From contig JABTTQ020003424.1 of assembly GCA_016081115.2 (NCBI GenBank), positions 682,001 through 746,000 on the forward strand: a stretch of 64,000 nt of DNA. The letters are read 5' to 3'. This DNA comes from Rehmannia glutinosa (Eukaryota > Streptophyta > Magnoliopsida > Lamiales > Orobanchaceae). Under the pieces are notes generated by a model. That model saw nothing but the letters and a program-made list of their open reading frames with translations. It had not been told where the DNA came from and searched no databases. The position numbers and the translations under genes were made by a program. Shown piece by piece: positions 1 to 10,829 of the stretch. Position 1 is the stretch's first letter. Every line of letters starts with the position of its first letter.

Positions 1-496
1 AACCATTTCTTTGGCGCACTTTGATGATGTTTCTATCATCCTAACATTCTTTTTGATGATTCCAAAGGGGGAGAAACAGGAATTTGGCTCGTTAGCTCAA
101 AGAAGCTAATAAAAGCTTGTCATAAAAGCTATAAGCTATGGCTCATAAAAGCCATAAGTTGTGATTTATTGTTAGTCCAATTGTTGCTTGATGGACTTAT
201 ATTATTATTTAATGTTGTTTTGTGGAGGGGAGCTTATAAGCTCTTGAACAAATTGTAAAAGCTAAAGCTTTTAGCTTATGGATTATTGCTCTTACATTAT
301 TCTTGATGTGCTTGTTGATAGGGGAGCTTGTGCTTATTATTGAAAATATTTACTCCCTACTTGGTTGCTTTAATATTTTTGGAAATTTTGGTTCTTCCAA
401 ACGGTCAAATGTTTTTACCGGAAAATCATTTCTAAAATTGCTCTCTTAGTTTGAGTAAAAATTGTTTTGGTTTGTAATCATCAAAAAGGGGGAGAT
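1..496 (+). mobile_element. 3' internal tail of Copia element A (cut by window start)
   Basis: No coding domain is visible. The stretch ends in a purine-rich tract (AAAAAGGGGGAGAT, 483-496) directly before an LTR start, which is the expected polypurine tract for plus-strand DNA synthesis. The sequence resembles 52741-53218, which is the equivalent tail of Copia element B in this window, including the phrase with repeated AAAGCT and AGCTTTT words. The gag-pol part would lie left of the window. Assignment to Copia rests on similarity to element B, which carries a Copia-type gag. Confidence 0.7.
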
Positions 497-1264
497 TGTT
501 TGATACATGTTTTTATCTTAATTTTGATGATTTTATTTTATCACCAAAACAATGTTTTTAAAGGTTGTCCAAATACTCCTAAATGATTTAAAATGATTTT
601 AATATTTTAGGAGTATTTTCTCAAAGTTTATTTTCGTCTAAATTGGACAACGCTTTTAATGATTTTACGTTATGGGTTTTCACTCTCAAACGATGTTCCT
701 AAATGTTGTCCTAATACTTCCGATCGGTTTAAAATGTTTTTACTAAATTTTCGGAGTATTTCTTGAGTTTTATTTTCGACAAAAATTGGACAATATTTCT
801 GTCTCGTGGTCGACCGGTCGCCCTATAGGGCAACCCATACCGAAGATGTTTTTAGAAAGCAGAAAATGAGACGGAAAGTAAAAAAGCAGCGGTCGGCCGT
901 GCATCGGCGTCGGCCGATCCGATCGGCCGTCGCCCGTGTGCGGCCGGTACTGCAAGTGTGTTTTTGAAGCGAACGTTTAATCCTTGCAAAATCCATGAGG
1001 GGACCGGTTGGGGTGATGGTCGACGGCCGAGGTAGACGAGCGTCGGCCGCCCCGTGTTATTTTTTTGTGTATTCTTTTCAACGTCTATTTCTCGTGCGGC
1101 CGCGTCGCCCTATGTATTGACAATGACAAATTTCGACCGTTTGACGGACACATTTCCTTAAATTGTGGGATTGATTTCTAACAGCTATATTCTTGATTTT
1201 AATTGTATTTTTCTCAGTAGATTTTCAATCCCCAAGAGGAGCCTATGCTTGATCAATCATCTCC

Positions 1265-1272
1265 TATAAATA
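1265..1272 (+). promoter_or_regulatory. TATA box of Copia LTR A
   Basis: TATAAATA sits in the middle of the LTR and is conserved at the same place in both LTRs of element B (48177-48184 and 53943-53950). It probably marks the U3/R boundary, with transcription starting about 30 bases downstream. Confidence 0.7.
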
Positions 1273-1509
1273 GAGGAAGTTTTGGAGCAACCATAACAAC
1301 AATTGAGATACAACACAACAAGATACACTTCAAGCAAACACTTGGTCTTTCATAGTCATTATTCTTGTTGTAAAATTGCCTAGCTTATCACTTTCACATC
1401 TTTGAGGTCTAGGCTATTCTTGATTACACTTGCACTCTATTGTATTATCAATTATCGAGTTGTAATCTTGAATTTGTGGTCGTCATTCAAACACAAGATA
1501 TCCTTGTGA

Positions 1510-1721
1510 GTGTTCTTGTGGTAAGAACACACTTGGGTGAACTAGGTGTTAGGTGTAAGAAGATTGTGGTAATCTTCTTGTTGAGGTGTTGAAGAGTGTG
1601 GTGCTCTTCAAGGTGAAGATTGTGGTAATCTTCACAAGGTGCCGTTGAAGATTGTGGTAATCTTCAAGAAGAGATTGTGGTAATCTCAAAGGTGGTGTTG
1701 AAGAAGAGTGTGGTGCTCTTC
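1510..1721 (+). repeat. array of seven short hairpins with a constant GTGGT loop
   Basis: Seven inverted repeats follow one another, each with loop GTGGT. Their 5' stem arms are GTGTTCTT (1510-1530), AGAAGATT (1558-1578), GAAGAGT (1591-1609), TGAAGATT (1614-1634), TTGAAGATT (1645-1667), GAGATT (1671-1687) and GAAGAGT (1703-1721). All stems are perfect except for one T-G wobble in each GAAGAGT/GCTCTTC hairpin. The array lies downstream of the TATA box and so would be in the transcribed R/U5 region of the element. The same architecture recurs in element B. Confidence 0.85.
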
Positions 1722-1979
1722 AAGGTGTTGTAAGTTGAATTTGTATTAATTTTGGTAATTAATAAAATTCTTTTTTTTTCGAAATCCATCCCGGATATCT
1801 TTGGGGTGGTAGAGGATTAGGCCCTAGGTGGGTTGAACCTCTTTAAATCGACGCGTGTGTTGTTTACATTCCGCACCTTCATTATTTTGTTTGAGCATTC
1901 GGTTAAAAAAGAGGCGAAATCGAAAAGATGGAGATAATCTATTCACCCCCTCTAGATTATCGTGAGCGCTTGACTTACA

Positions 1980-4731
1980 AAAACAATCATATATTAACAC
2001 CACAACATCTACACTATCTTTTAAATGTTGTTCTTTCGATTCGAATCTATAATTTTTTATATAAGATATTCTCTCATTTGAATTAATAATGAGATGTCGT
2101 TCTACTTTAAATTAAGATCGCAAAAGAAAAAATATAATCAATAAATTAATTATTCTATTTGCACTATCTTTTAAATTATTATAGACAAAGCAATCATAGA
2201 TTTATATTATATTAATGCCACAACAATTTGAATGTATTCGAATTTATCAAGTATTCCCATTTAGTATTCTATCTACACAACATTTTAAATGATGTTATAT
2301 TAGTTCAAAATCTACATTTTTATTGTAGAAGATATTCTATCATTTGAATTAATAGTGGGATGTTTGATGCTCATCAAAGCTATCAAAGCATATTTTTATT
2401 GAGAAACACTCTATTAGTTCAAAATATATAATTTTGAATTTATAAGATAACAAATTTAAGAAAAGACAAATATCCAAAAATTAAGGATTATATTTGTAAT
2501 ATCTTTTAAATTCAGTGTCTTTTAAATTATTATATTATATTATACATATCAAATAAAATGCGAGAAAACAAGTAAGTAATTGCCACATATTCAGTCACAA
2601 TCAACTTTACTTGGCTATATCAGTGTAGAGACGAACACAAAAAATGGAGACAAAAACTTATATGAGACCATCTCTTACGGGTCTAAATTCGTGAGACGAA
2701 GCCCCGTATCAAACCCAATTCAATAGAGGTGGCATTTTGGACATTATGGGAAAACTAAAGGGTAGGTGTAGAATAAGGAAAAAGCTCCAAAGGTAAAAGA
2801 AACCGTACGATTTTCTGCATCGTTTCCTCTCTCTCTTTCTCTCTCTTGCAAAAGAAACCACATATTTGTTCTTCTTTAAAGACAATCATATACATATTTT
2901 TCTTGTGAAAAATTAAAGTACAAGAGAAATTTGAAAGTTATGATTTTGGAGAGTGTGGAGAATAACGTTGTGTTATGAATTTCTCTACGGGGTGCCTCTT
3001 TTTGAAGCGATTATCCAGGTCGATTTAAAATTCCCTTCAAGACCAATAATCTCTTTAGTTGCAAAGGTTCTCATAATGAGATGTTTCATTGGTTACCAGT
3101 TTTTGTTGTGTCAATTAGATGAGAAGATATTATTGTCTCCAACATTATGGCAAAGTCGCAAAATATCAAGAAAATTATTAGGATAATTAACCAAAAAATG
3201 TAAATGTTCTTGAGAATTGAAGCTTGAATGTGAGAGCATACTACATTCAGAGAGATGAAGTGTTGTTGGTGTGTGATTATCCATAAGTATTATTTTGTTG
3301 TGTCAAATCATATTGTTTTTATTCATAAGTATTATATATTAAACAGTGATATAATATCATTTTTACCTAAAAATATTATATATTATACAACTCGAAAAGT
3401 ATTATTTTGTATTTAGAAAGTATCACTTTTACCCTAAAAAGTATACATTTTCAAAGTAACAAAACGATATTATTTACCTGCAAAGTTATACACAACCTTA
3501 TTTAAAGTAACAAACTCATATTAGTAATTTCTAAAAAGCATTAGGGCATCTACAGTGCAAACATTTTGGAGGGGTTTAAAAGTAAAAACCTTACCACTAA
3601 AAGCTAATCCCATTGTGGGGATGAGGTTTTTTTCTTTGCCAAAAAAACAGTATCATACTAATGGTACCGCTTCTTGCCTTCTTCACAATTAAAAAAAAAA
3701 AAAAAGAAAGAAAAATGCATGTGGTAAAAGAATTGCTTAGAAGTTTTTGCATTCTGAGAAAAAGTGGAGATTTTTTATAGTGAAGTTTTTGCGATTTGGT
3801 GGTGTAGGTCCCACCAAAAAGTAAGCTTTTATAGGTTTTAAGTATTTGACATTGTAAATGACAGTTTTTCTTTTGAAAATTATTAGTTCATTAAAAAATA
3901 TTAATTTTTGCATGAAATAAATATTAGTCCCCTTTCTCAATCCATAACTCTTTGTATTTACTATTTTCTTCTGCACTCAAACTTACCCACTGTTCGGTTA
4001 CAGAAGATGGGTCACAGGATATATGATGCACAACATATATAATTTTCAGTAGGCGCGGGACTGCAAATCCATTTTTCCCAGTTCACTTTTCTTCTTTAGA
4101 GGTGAGATTCTGAGGCAAGAAGAGAGGCCGAACCCCTTGTTGAATCCCGGAATCACTTAGGTGGAGTTGTCTTTAGTTTTTGGGTTCTTACATATCTTTA
4201 TCCATTTGCAAAAGTTCTCACGTGAAGAAGGGGAGTAGCTAATATTGTGTATGTAGGGATTGGATTTTTTTTTTTTTTTTTTTTTGAGATCAAACTTCAG
4301 ATATCATAGAAATTCAGCAAAAGCTGGATAAGAAGATATAATGAAGTGAGAATGGGAGTTCAATTCCATCACTGTCAGCAGCAAAAATAATTAGCCTGCC
4401 TATGTGCTAACTCTTTCGAAGAACCTAAAACATTTTGCAACTTACAGTTTTGGAATTAAACCACCACGAAAAGCTCTAATATTCGTGAAGATGACGCTTA
4501 TTGCAATTACCGTATCTTTTTTTTTTTTGAATGGATCCGTATCTCTTTTATGGGTGGCGATAAATCTGTTGGCAGGAAATAACCAAATTGGTGGCGTATA
4601 TAGAGACACACAATGAATCTATATTTTTCCCCTCTTTTGAGTTGGGTGGGTTATCGATATGAGTTTGGGTGTTATAGATCCGTCTCACGGATTTATATCC
4701 ATGAGACGGTCTCATAAGAGACTTACTCCTA
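1980..4731. other. AT-rich intergenic DNA with a diverged inverted repeat
   Basis: I see no supportable gene here. A short open frame at 2953-3186 follows a CT-rich tract (2826-2849) but has no recognisable domain and no good coding signal. The blocks at about 2645-2705 and 4672-4731 are inverted copies of each other (both built from TGAGAC, GAGACC and CGTGAGACG words) and may be the ends of an old roughly 2.1 kb element. Long T runs occur at 4267-4285 and 4510-4518, and an A-rich tract at 3690-3713. Confidence 0.5.
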
Positions 4732-5321
4732 TGTTGACGTGCGTTTGGCCAACAAGCAAAAATATGTAAAAGATTTAACACGTGGAAATATAAGCGTGCG
4801 TAACGTGTGTGTATTTATGGCTAATTCTGCCTTTTTTGCATAGTGCCGAGCCGAATTATTGGGGTCGGTCTTTCTTACAATCTTGCTTTTTCAGGCCTTT
4901 TTTCTCCTCTCTTTTTGTCTCTTAAAATGAAGCTTTTTATACCCCTCAAGTAAGTGGGTTTTCAACGTCATCTTTTCACTAATCAACCATTAACTAGTAA
5001 AATAATTAAAGAAGGACACATGTCCCTCTCTAATTGTGCATGTCACCCAATTCTTGCCACTTGGTGACTCCTCTCTATAACTTTTCGACATGTGGCGTTT
5101 AAATCTCGATACCAATAAAGCGTTAAGCATGGACAGATATGGGCAAATGGTTATTTTTATGAATATGTCGCGCATGTTGTGGTTGGGCTCGTGAGCGGGC
5201 GAGCCTAATCCATGACGTGTCGCCACAAGACTGCATCGACGTCACCCGTATGTCCCTCATTCGGACGTGTGTTGGATCGATGGCGTTGATTAATTTCTTC
5301 GGCTCGGCTCGGGTGTCATCA
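4732..5321 (-). repeat. 3' LTR of the Tat-like element
   Basis: 590 bp, with termini TGTTGACGTGCG and GTGTCATCA on the plus strand, so the minus-strand LTR reads TGATGACACC...CGTCAACA. It matches 16458-17101 closely, but lacks an internal block of about 50 bp that the other LTR has around 16900-16955. The bases just to its right (5322-5340), read on the minus strand, give CTTGGGGCCTT, a weak polypurine tract. Confidence 0.85.
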
Positions 5322-5661
5322 AAGGCCCCAAGTTTAATTCCGAGAGAAGAATTTCAAGTCGGAGTTAAACTTTAATGCTAATGATGAACATTTAATGGGG
5401 AAACGGATTTCTCAAAGGTTTTGTTCATTTCGACATTTGTCGTGTAGTGATTAATACGAACGGCGCATTAATTAGGTTGCCATAATGACAGATACACGTG
5501 GCATCTTGTGGTTGGACCAATCTTGCACAGAATCGAAAAGATGTACGCGATTCACCGGTGGGTGTGGGGACGCGACGCGGCGTTCTCGACATGTTTGACG
5601 GCTTTTGAGTTTAAAAAGCGCGTTTTTCGAATAAACGTTTCGTTTATCGAGGAACTCCATC

Positions 5662-5669
5662 TATAAATA
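5662..5669 (+). promoter_or_regulatory. TATA box for the antisense ORF
   Basis: TATAAATA lies 52 bases before the first ATG of the plus-strand ORF (5721). A transcript start near 5695 would fit. It is outside the LTR, so if it is real the antisense ORF has its own promoter inside the element. Confidence 0.45.
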
Positions 5670-5720
5670 CCTCTTTTTCCTCCATTATCTATTTTCGCAT
5701 CCATTAACCTTTGAGCTAGA

Positions 5721-8480
5721 GTGACTAAGACCGAGCAGAAATTTCGGGTCGGCTTCCAAAGTTCAGAGACTTCAAACTTAGGTATTTTTTCGAAACACTC
5801 TCCCTTTACCTATAAAATGTCTTCTTTTGAGGATAGTAGGAGTCGTAGTTATGGTGTAGAGGTTGAAATCGAAGATCCCCATCCGAACCTTCGTTTATTT
5901 CTCACCAAACACGGCTATCTCCGCCTCATAGTCCGAGCATCATTCGAGATATCTTCTCCAGATTCTTCTCGAGGTGGAACATCTTTGGAGCAGACGCATC
6001 TCGTTTTTGATCCGACACGGTGACCGTTTTAGAGAAGGAACGTGTATCAACCCGGACTAGCACGAGAGAGTTCCGAAGGATCCCCAAGCACCGATCTTAG
6101 GCAAGATCTCAGCGGGGAAGAAGAGAATATGGACCCATCGGAGCCGAACGTGACAATACGGAGCGGGTAGACGAACCTCCGTGACTCGAGGCGAGAGGCC
6201 ACAAGGGCCCATGGGCCATCGTAATGGCGACGGCCGGCAAGGAGGGGGCCCTCGCCTTCGTGTCGAGCCTCGGTGGACGCCGTGCGATATAAACGATATT
6301 CCTAGCATGTTGATGATCCGGGAGGTGGATGAGCTCCGGCGGAGGTACCGTATTCCAAGTGGCATCAATTTTTGGGTACCGGACGGCACAGAGGTTCCTC
6401 AGTACCCACCAGCGGGTTGTTTGGCCATATTTGCCGCCAGCCTTCAATATGGGTTGCGATTTCCACTGCCGGTTTTTCTTACACGGTGGTTTTGCAAGTG
6501 GGGTATGCATCCACCCAGTGCACCCTATTTCTTGGGGTAGGATCATCGGTCTCCTGGTGATGTTCCACCTAGAAAAATATCCTCGCCTAAATTCAAAGAG
6601 ATGAACGAGCTCTTTATATGGCGATCGACTCCTTCATCTCGGGGTCACCGTCCAGGGTGGTATTACGCATGCACCGACTGGGGTATCCTGGGACGGCTTG
6701 GTGGAAGGTCTTCCTTCATCTTTGAAGGAGTGGAAGGATAAGTGGCTCTCGGGGTGAGCGGCGAGTGGCGGGCTCGCGTGGAGGATGGGGAAAGGGAAAT
6801 TGTTCTTCATCCTCCATCGAATTTTTTTTTGGTTCTGATAAGTCTTATCTTTTCTCCTTTCTCTGTTTTTGTTGTTTATTGTTTCATTTTGTGATTGACT
6901 TTGTTTTCTTTTCGTCTTTTTACCTTTTACAGGCTTAGGGCATCAAAGGGCCTCTGTCGGATTGATAGGTTGGCCACCGAGGCCAATCGCCGGCCGGCTT
7001 GAGGCTGCTCGCCTCCGACCCCGAGGCCGAGGGGCGGCTCGGGACGGCGGCGAGAGATGGAGGGGAGGTTGGGAGAGCCCCAGCAGAACCCTCCCGAATG
7101 AAGCACGCCCATCTCTCCTGGGGGAGCAACGGCTAGAACGGAGCAAGTCAGGTGCCTCTCCCGCAACGGCCGGCCGATCTATGGGAAGATCGTCTGTGCC
7201 CATTAGGCAAACGCAGACTCGAGCCGCCGAGTGCGGCTGCCGATTCGAGGTAAACATAGTATTTCTTACACTCTTCTCTTTGAAATGTTTTCATTTTCTT
7301 TTGACCTTTTAACGGTGGTTGCTTTTTGTAGGGTGTGGCTTGGACTTGCGTGCACGCCGCAGCAGCGTGAGGAACATGACCGCGCGGTGAACTCGGCGAT
7401 CACGACCCAACCGCAGATATACGGAGGCGGCTCGGAGAGCAGATATCCGGCCAGTAAACGCCCGCCGATGGAGTGTCGGAGGCAATGGAACCTCCCATTC
7501 AAATGAGAAGAGGAGGGATTGTGATGGAAGAGCCGAGCAGAGGCGGGGAAGGATTGGTCGGATGGCGCCGGAGCATCTCGAACAGGCCCCAGGAAGGGGA
7601 GGTCCGCGAACTTTTTCGGATGACCTCGGCCGGGAAGGTCATTTCATCCTCAAAATCGGGTGAGAGATGAATATTGCGAGGGAATGATTGGAATACGCCC
7701 TCGATGGCTTGTAGAGTTTGTCCGATGCGCCATGCCGACGGAGGACCGATCGAGAGTTTTCGGGAGGCAGGTCGGGCCGCGATGAGTGTCCAGCTCGTTC
7801 TGGACAAAGGCATCGAGCAATTCTGCTCGGAGATCAAGCCGAGGAACAAATTCGAGTATGCCATGGGAATGTCAGGCGGATCATTGGGATCCTATGGCAT
7901 GCAACCTGGGAACTCGTGGTGGAGAAAAAATACGCCGATCGGGAAAGGTGGCACGGGGACTGCAGGAGGCCTATGATACCCTTCAAGGGTACAAGAATCC
8001 TTAAAGACCCAAGCGGATGAGGCTACGGCTCGGGCCAACTCGAGAGAAAGCTGCTGCGAGGGCCGAGGCAGAGCGAGATCGACCCGCCAGGACCGAAGAG
8101 GAGCTTAGGGCTAAGGTTCTTTGAGATGGAACGTCCGCCACCGCCGGGCCGAGGAAATGGAGAGACGTCTAGCCAATGTGTGCAGAGAGGCCAAGAAACT
8201 ACTCATCGGCAAATTGAGGAAGCTCGCACACAGGCCGTTGAAGCTTACAAGGACTCTAAGGAGTATGCATTTATGTTAACTGCTGCCACGCGACTAGCCT
8301 CTCGAGAGAAATTCCCGATTTGGTTAAGGCCGGCGGACTATTGCTCGGCTTAAGGAAGATCGGCCCTCAAGATCGATCTCGATGCTCTTGGCCGAACTTT
8401 GCCGAGGCTCCTAATGTTCGGGGCTCTCCTCCTCCCGGACGTGGAAGAAGTCGCCTCCAAAGAATGCCGTTGAAATTCCC
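5721..8480 (+). pseudogene. antisense ORF of Tat-like element (putative gypsy-type transposon domain)
   Basis: This plus-strand reading frame is antisense to gag-pol. The first part (5721-6023) is acidic, with an alternative start at 5817. The region 6180-6720, read through two frame changes, holds a domain of the kind annotated in plants as putative gypsy-type transposon: LRRRYRIPSGINFWVPDG, then a YGLRFPLPVFLTRW-like stretch and a tryptophan-rich end. It is followed by a GR-rich low-complexity linker (6933-7250) and a charged, probably coiled-coil region (7780-8300; QIEEARTQAVEAYKDSKEYA). Likely introns are 7250-7331 (GTAAAC...TTTTTGTAG) and one ending at 6932 (CCTTTTACAG). The function of such ORFs is unknown. 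Several frameshifts make this copy a relic. Confidence 0.6.
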
Positions 8481-8837
8481 CCCGCTCGATCTTGATGTTG
8501 TTTGCCCTTTTTATTTACAAGCTTTCATATGTACTTGTAGGTAGGTGACTTGGCCTCGTGCCTTGAGATGTAATGGGCTCCCGCCTTCCCTGTGTAAATA
8601 CTTTTGTAGTAGAAATGAACTCTTCTTTCTATCACCTGTGTATTTGTTTTAAACTTCTTGCATATGCTTGGCTCTTCTCCTTTCGTAAGATTGTTGCCTG
8701 TCTTTTTTCCTTTTATATTCCCAAGTATGGGGCTCGGTTCCCAGTCTTCTAAATAAGGGACTTTACTCGCCTTAATTGATTCTCGTACTCGGTATATGAA
8801 CTTGATCTTTATTTTGTATTTGGTACTTGGTGTATAA

Positions 8838-9180
8838 ACCAAGTCTTCATTTTGTGCTCGGCGTGTACATCGAGTCTTTGTTTTGTACTTGGTGCTTAAC
8901 CAAGTCTTTGTTCGTGCTCGGTATGTAACCAAGTTTTTGTTTTGTGCTCGGTGCGTAACCAAGTCTTTGTTTTATGCTCGGTGCGTAACCAAGTCTTTGT
9001 TTTGTGCTCGGTGCGTAACCAAGTCTTTGTTTTGTGCTCGGTGCGTAACAAGTCTTTGTTTTGTGCTCGGTGCGTAACCAAGTCTTTGTTTTGTGCTTGG
9101 TGCGTAACCAAGTCTTTGTTTTGTGCTCGGTGCGTAACAAGTCTTTGTTTTGTGCTCGGTGTGTAACCAAGTCTTTGTTT
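8838..9180. repeat. 30-bp minisatellite
   Basis: About eleven tandem units of roughly 30 bp, consensus near TTTTGTGCTCGGTGCGTAAC followed by CAAGTCTTTG. Central units differ by one or two bases, or lack one C in the AACCAAG word (9049 and 9139); outer units are more diverged. The array lies between the 3' end of the antisense ORF (plus strand) and the 3' end of pol (minus strand). The long reading frames it generates on both strands are products of the repeat and not genes. Confidence 0.9.
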
Positions 9181-9766
9181 TTAAGGATAGATCCGCCTTG
9201 TGGGCGGGTTGCCCTTTTTCATCGTCAAAGGGCGGACGCACCGAGATGACTTTTTCGCCTTCACCCGGAGGCGATTTTTCTTGTCATCGCACGTGACGAG
9301 GTGAGTAGAAACGTTTCCTTTCCTTTAGAGAGCTCACAAAATATCGATGAAAGGATAATTCCTTGGAATCCTATCCGGATTATAAACCGAGATCTTTATT
9401 GATAATACCGTTTCGGGTATGCTACATTCCATGGATGCATAAATTTTCTCCACTCAAATATTCTACTGCACGCCCACCGGATAAGACGTGGTGACCGAAA
9501 TGGGCCCTCCCTGTGTTGGCTTCAATGGGTGGGTTCAATACCCGTTATCTTTTTCAACACAAGATCGTCGACCGAAATCTCCTTTCCTTTACTTTCGAAT
9601 TGTAGTACCTTTCGCTCCTTTGTTTATACACGGCGTTTTTCATCCAAGATCGCACCTTTTTTTTTCTTCGAGCAGGTCTAGCTCGGCTCGGAGCGAGCAC
9701 AAACCTCATTACCGTCTTTAGAAAAATTTGCAATTTTGAAGGTAGGGGCTCCAATCTCAATAGGAA
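9181..9766. other. Tat element spacer between pol 3' end and minisatellite
   Basis: No domain is recognised. The minus strand at 9554-9760 probably continues the integrase C-terminal part in broken frames (LEPLPSKLQIFLKT follows the integrase end), and the remainder is untranslated element sequence. Confidence 0.4.
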
Positions 9767-10464
9767 TCACCGCCTCGGCTCCATAAGCCAAAGAAAAAGG
9801 TGTTTCTCCCGGCCGCTCAATGCGTGCTCAGTATGACCATAGTACACGGGTAGTTCCTCCGGCCAATTACCTTTAGACTCCTCCAATCTTGCTTCCAAGG
9901 TATACTTGAGTATTTTATTAACGGCCTCAACTTGTCCATTCGATTTGGGGATGGTATGGAGTTGAGAAGTGGTTTTTAATGTGGAAACCTTCATAAAGTT
10001 TGAAACCTCCGGTTATCGAATTGTTTCCCATTGTCTCAGAATAATCGAACGCGGTATCCCGAATCTACGGATAATGGACTTCCATACAAAATTCACAATC
10101 TTTTCCTCATCTATTTTCGCTGAGGCTCTTTCGCCGCCCATTTTGTGAAATAGTCCACCGCCACAATGGCATATTTGACGCCCCTTTGCCGGTGGGGAGT
10201 GGTCCGATGAGGTCCATTCCCATTTGGCAAACGGCCATGGGCTAAATACGGAGGTAAATTGCTCAGGATGATATCCGACTGCGGCGCGAATCTTTGGCAC
10301 CTCTCGCATCTTTTGACGAGATCGGTTGCATCCTTCCTTAGGGATGGCCAATAGTATCCTTGCCGTATTAATTTATAGCCAATGTCCGGCCCCGGCGTGG
10401 TTTCCGCATATTCCCTCGTGAACCTCTCAAAGTGCATAATCTGATCATCATGCCGGAAAGGCAC
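9767..10464 (-). pseudogene. integrase of the Tat-like element (decayed)
   Basis: Integrase inserts the element cDNA into chromosomes. The zinc-binding module is visible at 10464-10290 (HFERFTREYA..., then CERCQRFA, with upstream GYYWPSLRKDA). The catalytic core follows with YAIVAVDYFTKWA (first aspartate), FGIPRSIILRQW (where the second aspartate is expected but not seen) and SNGQVEAVNKILK (glutamate). Three frames are needed to read it, and part of the core near 10010 is missing. It directly follows RNase H in element order, as in Gypsy elements. Confidence 0.8.
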
Positions 10465-10829
10465 CGTAGGAGTGGGACGGAGTATCCTCGTTTGTATAGG
10501 ATGCCATCTACTAGGGTAAACCGAGCCGCTTGGGTTCGTAGTGTTCTCGCTTCAACTTTGTTTCGGTTGAACTCTTTTTTTCTAAATATCGAACGATTGG
10601 GGTCATCCAGTCCGCTCGGCGGTTTCGATTGTATATATCTTCTTTGCGCCAAGTGACGAGGCGGACATTTGTGTGATGATGACATCCGCGATGGCATCCG
10701 CCCCTGGCTGAACCGAGCCGAGCTAAGGCATCTCGCCGCATGTTCTCGGCTGGGGGCATGTAAGACTATTGTCTTAAAGTGTGATAATCTCTTTTTGACC
10801 AAGTCCAAATATTGTGCGATTTTTTGCTC

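Larger units (their letters stand above)
497..1979 (+). repeat. 3' LTR of Copia element A
   Basis: The LTR begins TGTTTGATACATG and ends CTTACA, so it has the TG...CA termini, and is 1483 bp long. It aligns over its length with the LTRs of element B (47461-49564 and 53219-54562): both share the start, the TATAAATAGAGG box, the hairpin array, a T-run followed by the CCCGGATATCTT block and the TCTATTCACC...TCTAGATTATCGT end. The U3 part (about 800-1110) is unusually GC-rich and full of CGGCCG palindromes, unlike element B. The partner 5' LTR is outside the window. Confidence 0.85.

Noticed and set aside
2953..3186. 77-codon plus-strand frame after a CT-rich tract
   Set aside because: No recognisable domain, no splice or polyadenylation context, and AT-rich composition; chance frame most likely.
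3545..3640. MITE suggested by GGGCATCTACAGTGC
   Set aside because: A second terminal repeat and target duplication could not be located.
6943..7312. Several overlapping long frames on both strands around 6.9-7.3 kb
   Set aside because: This part is GC-rich, so stops are rare in all frames. Only the plus-strand reading fits the antisense ORF with its intron at 7250-7331.
8525..9249. Long reading frames on both strands rich in repeated residues
   Set aside because: They are generated by the 30-bp minisatellite; a 30-bp unit keeps all frames open where it lacks stops. No unique protein sequence is present.
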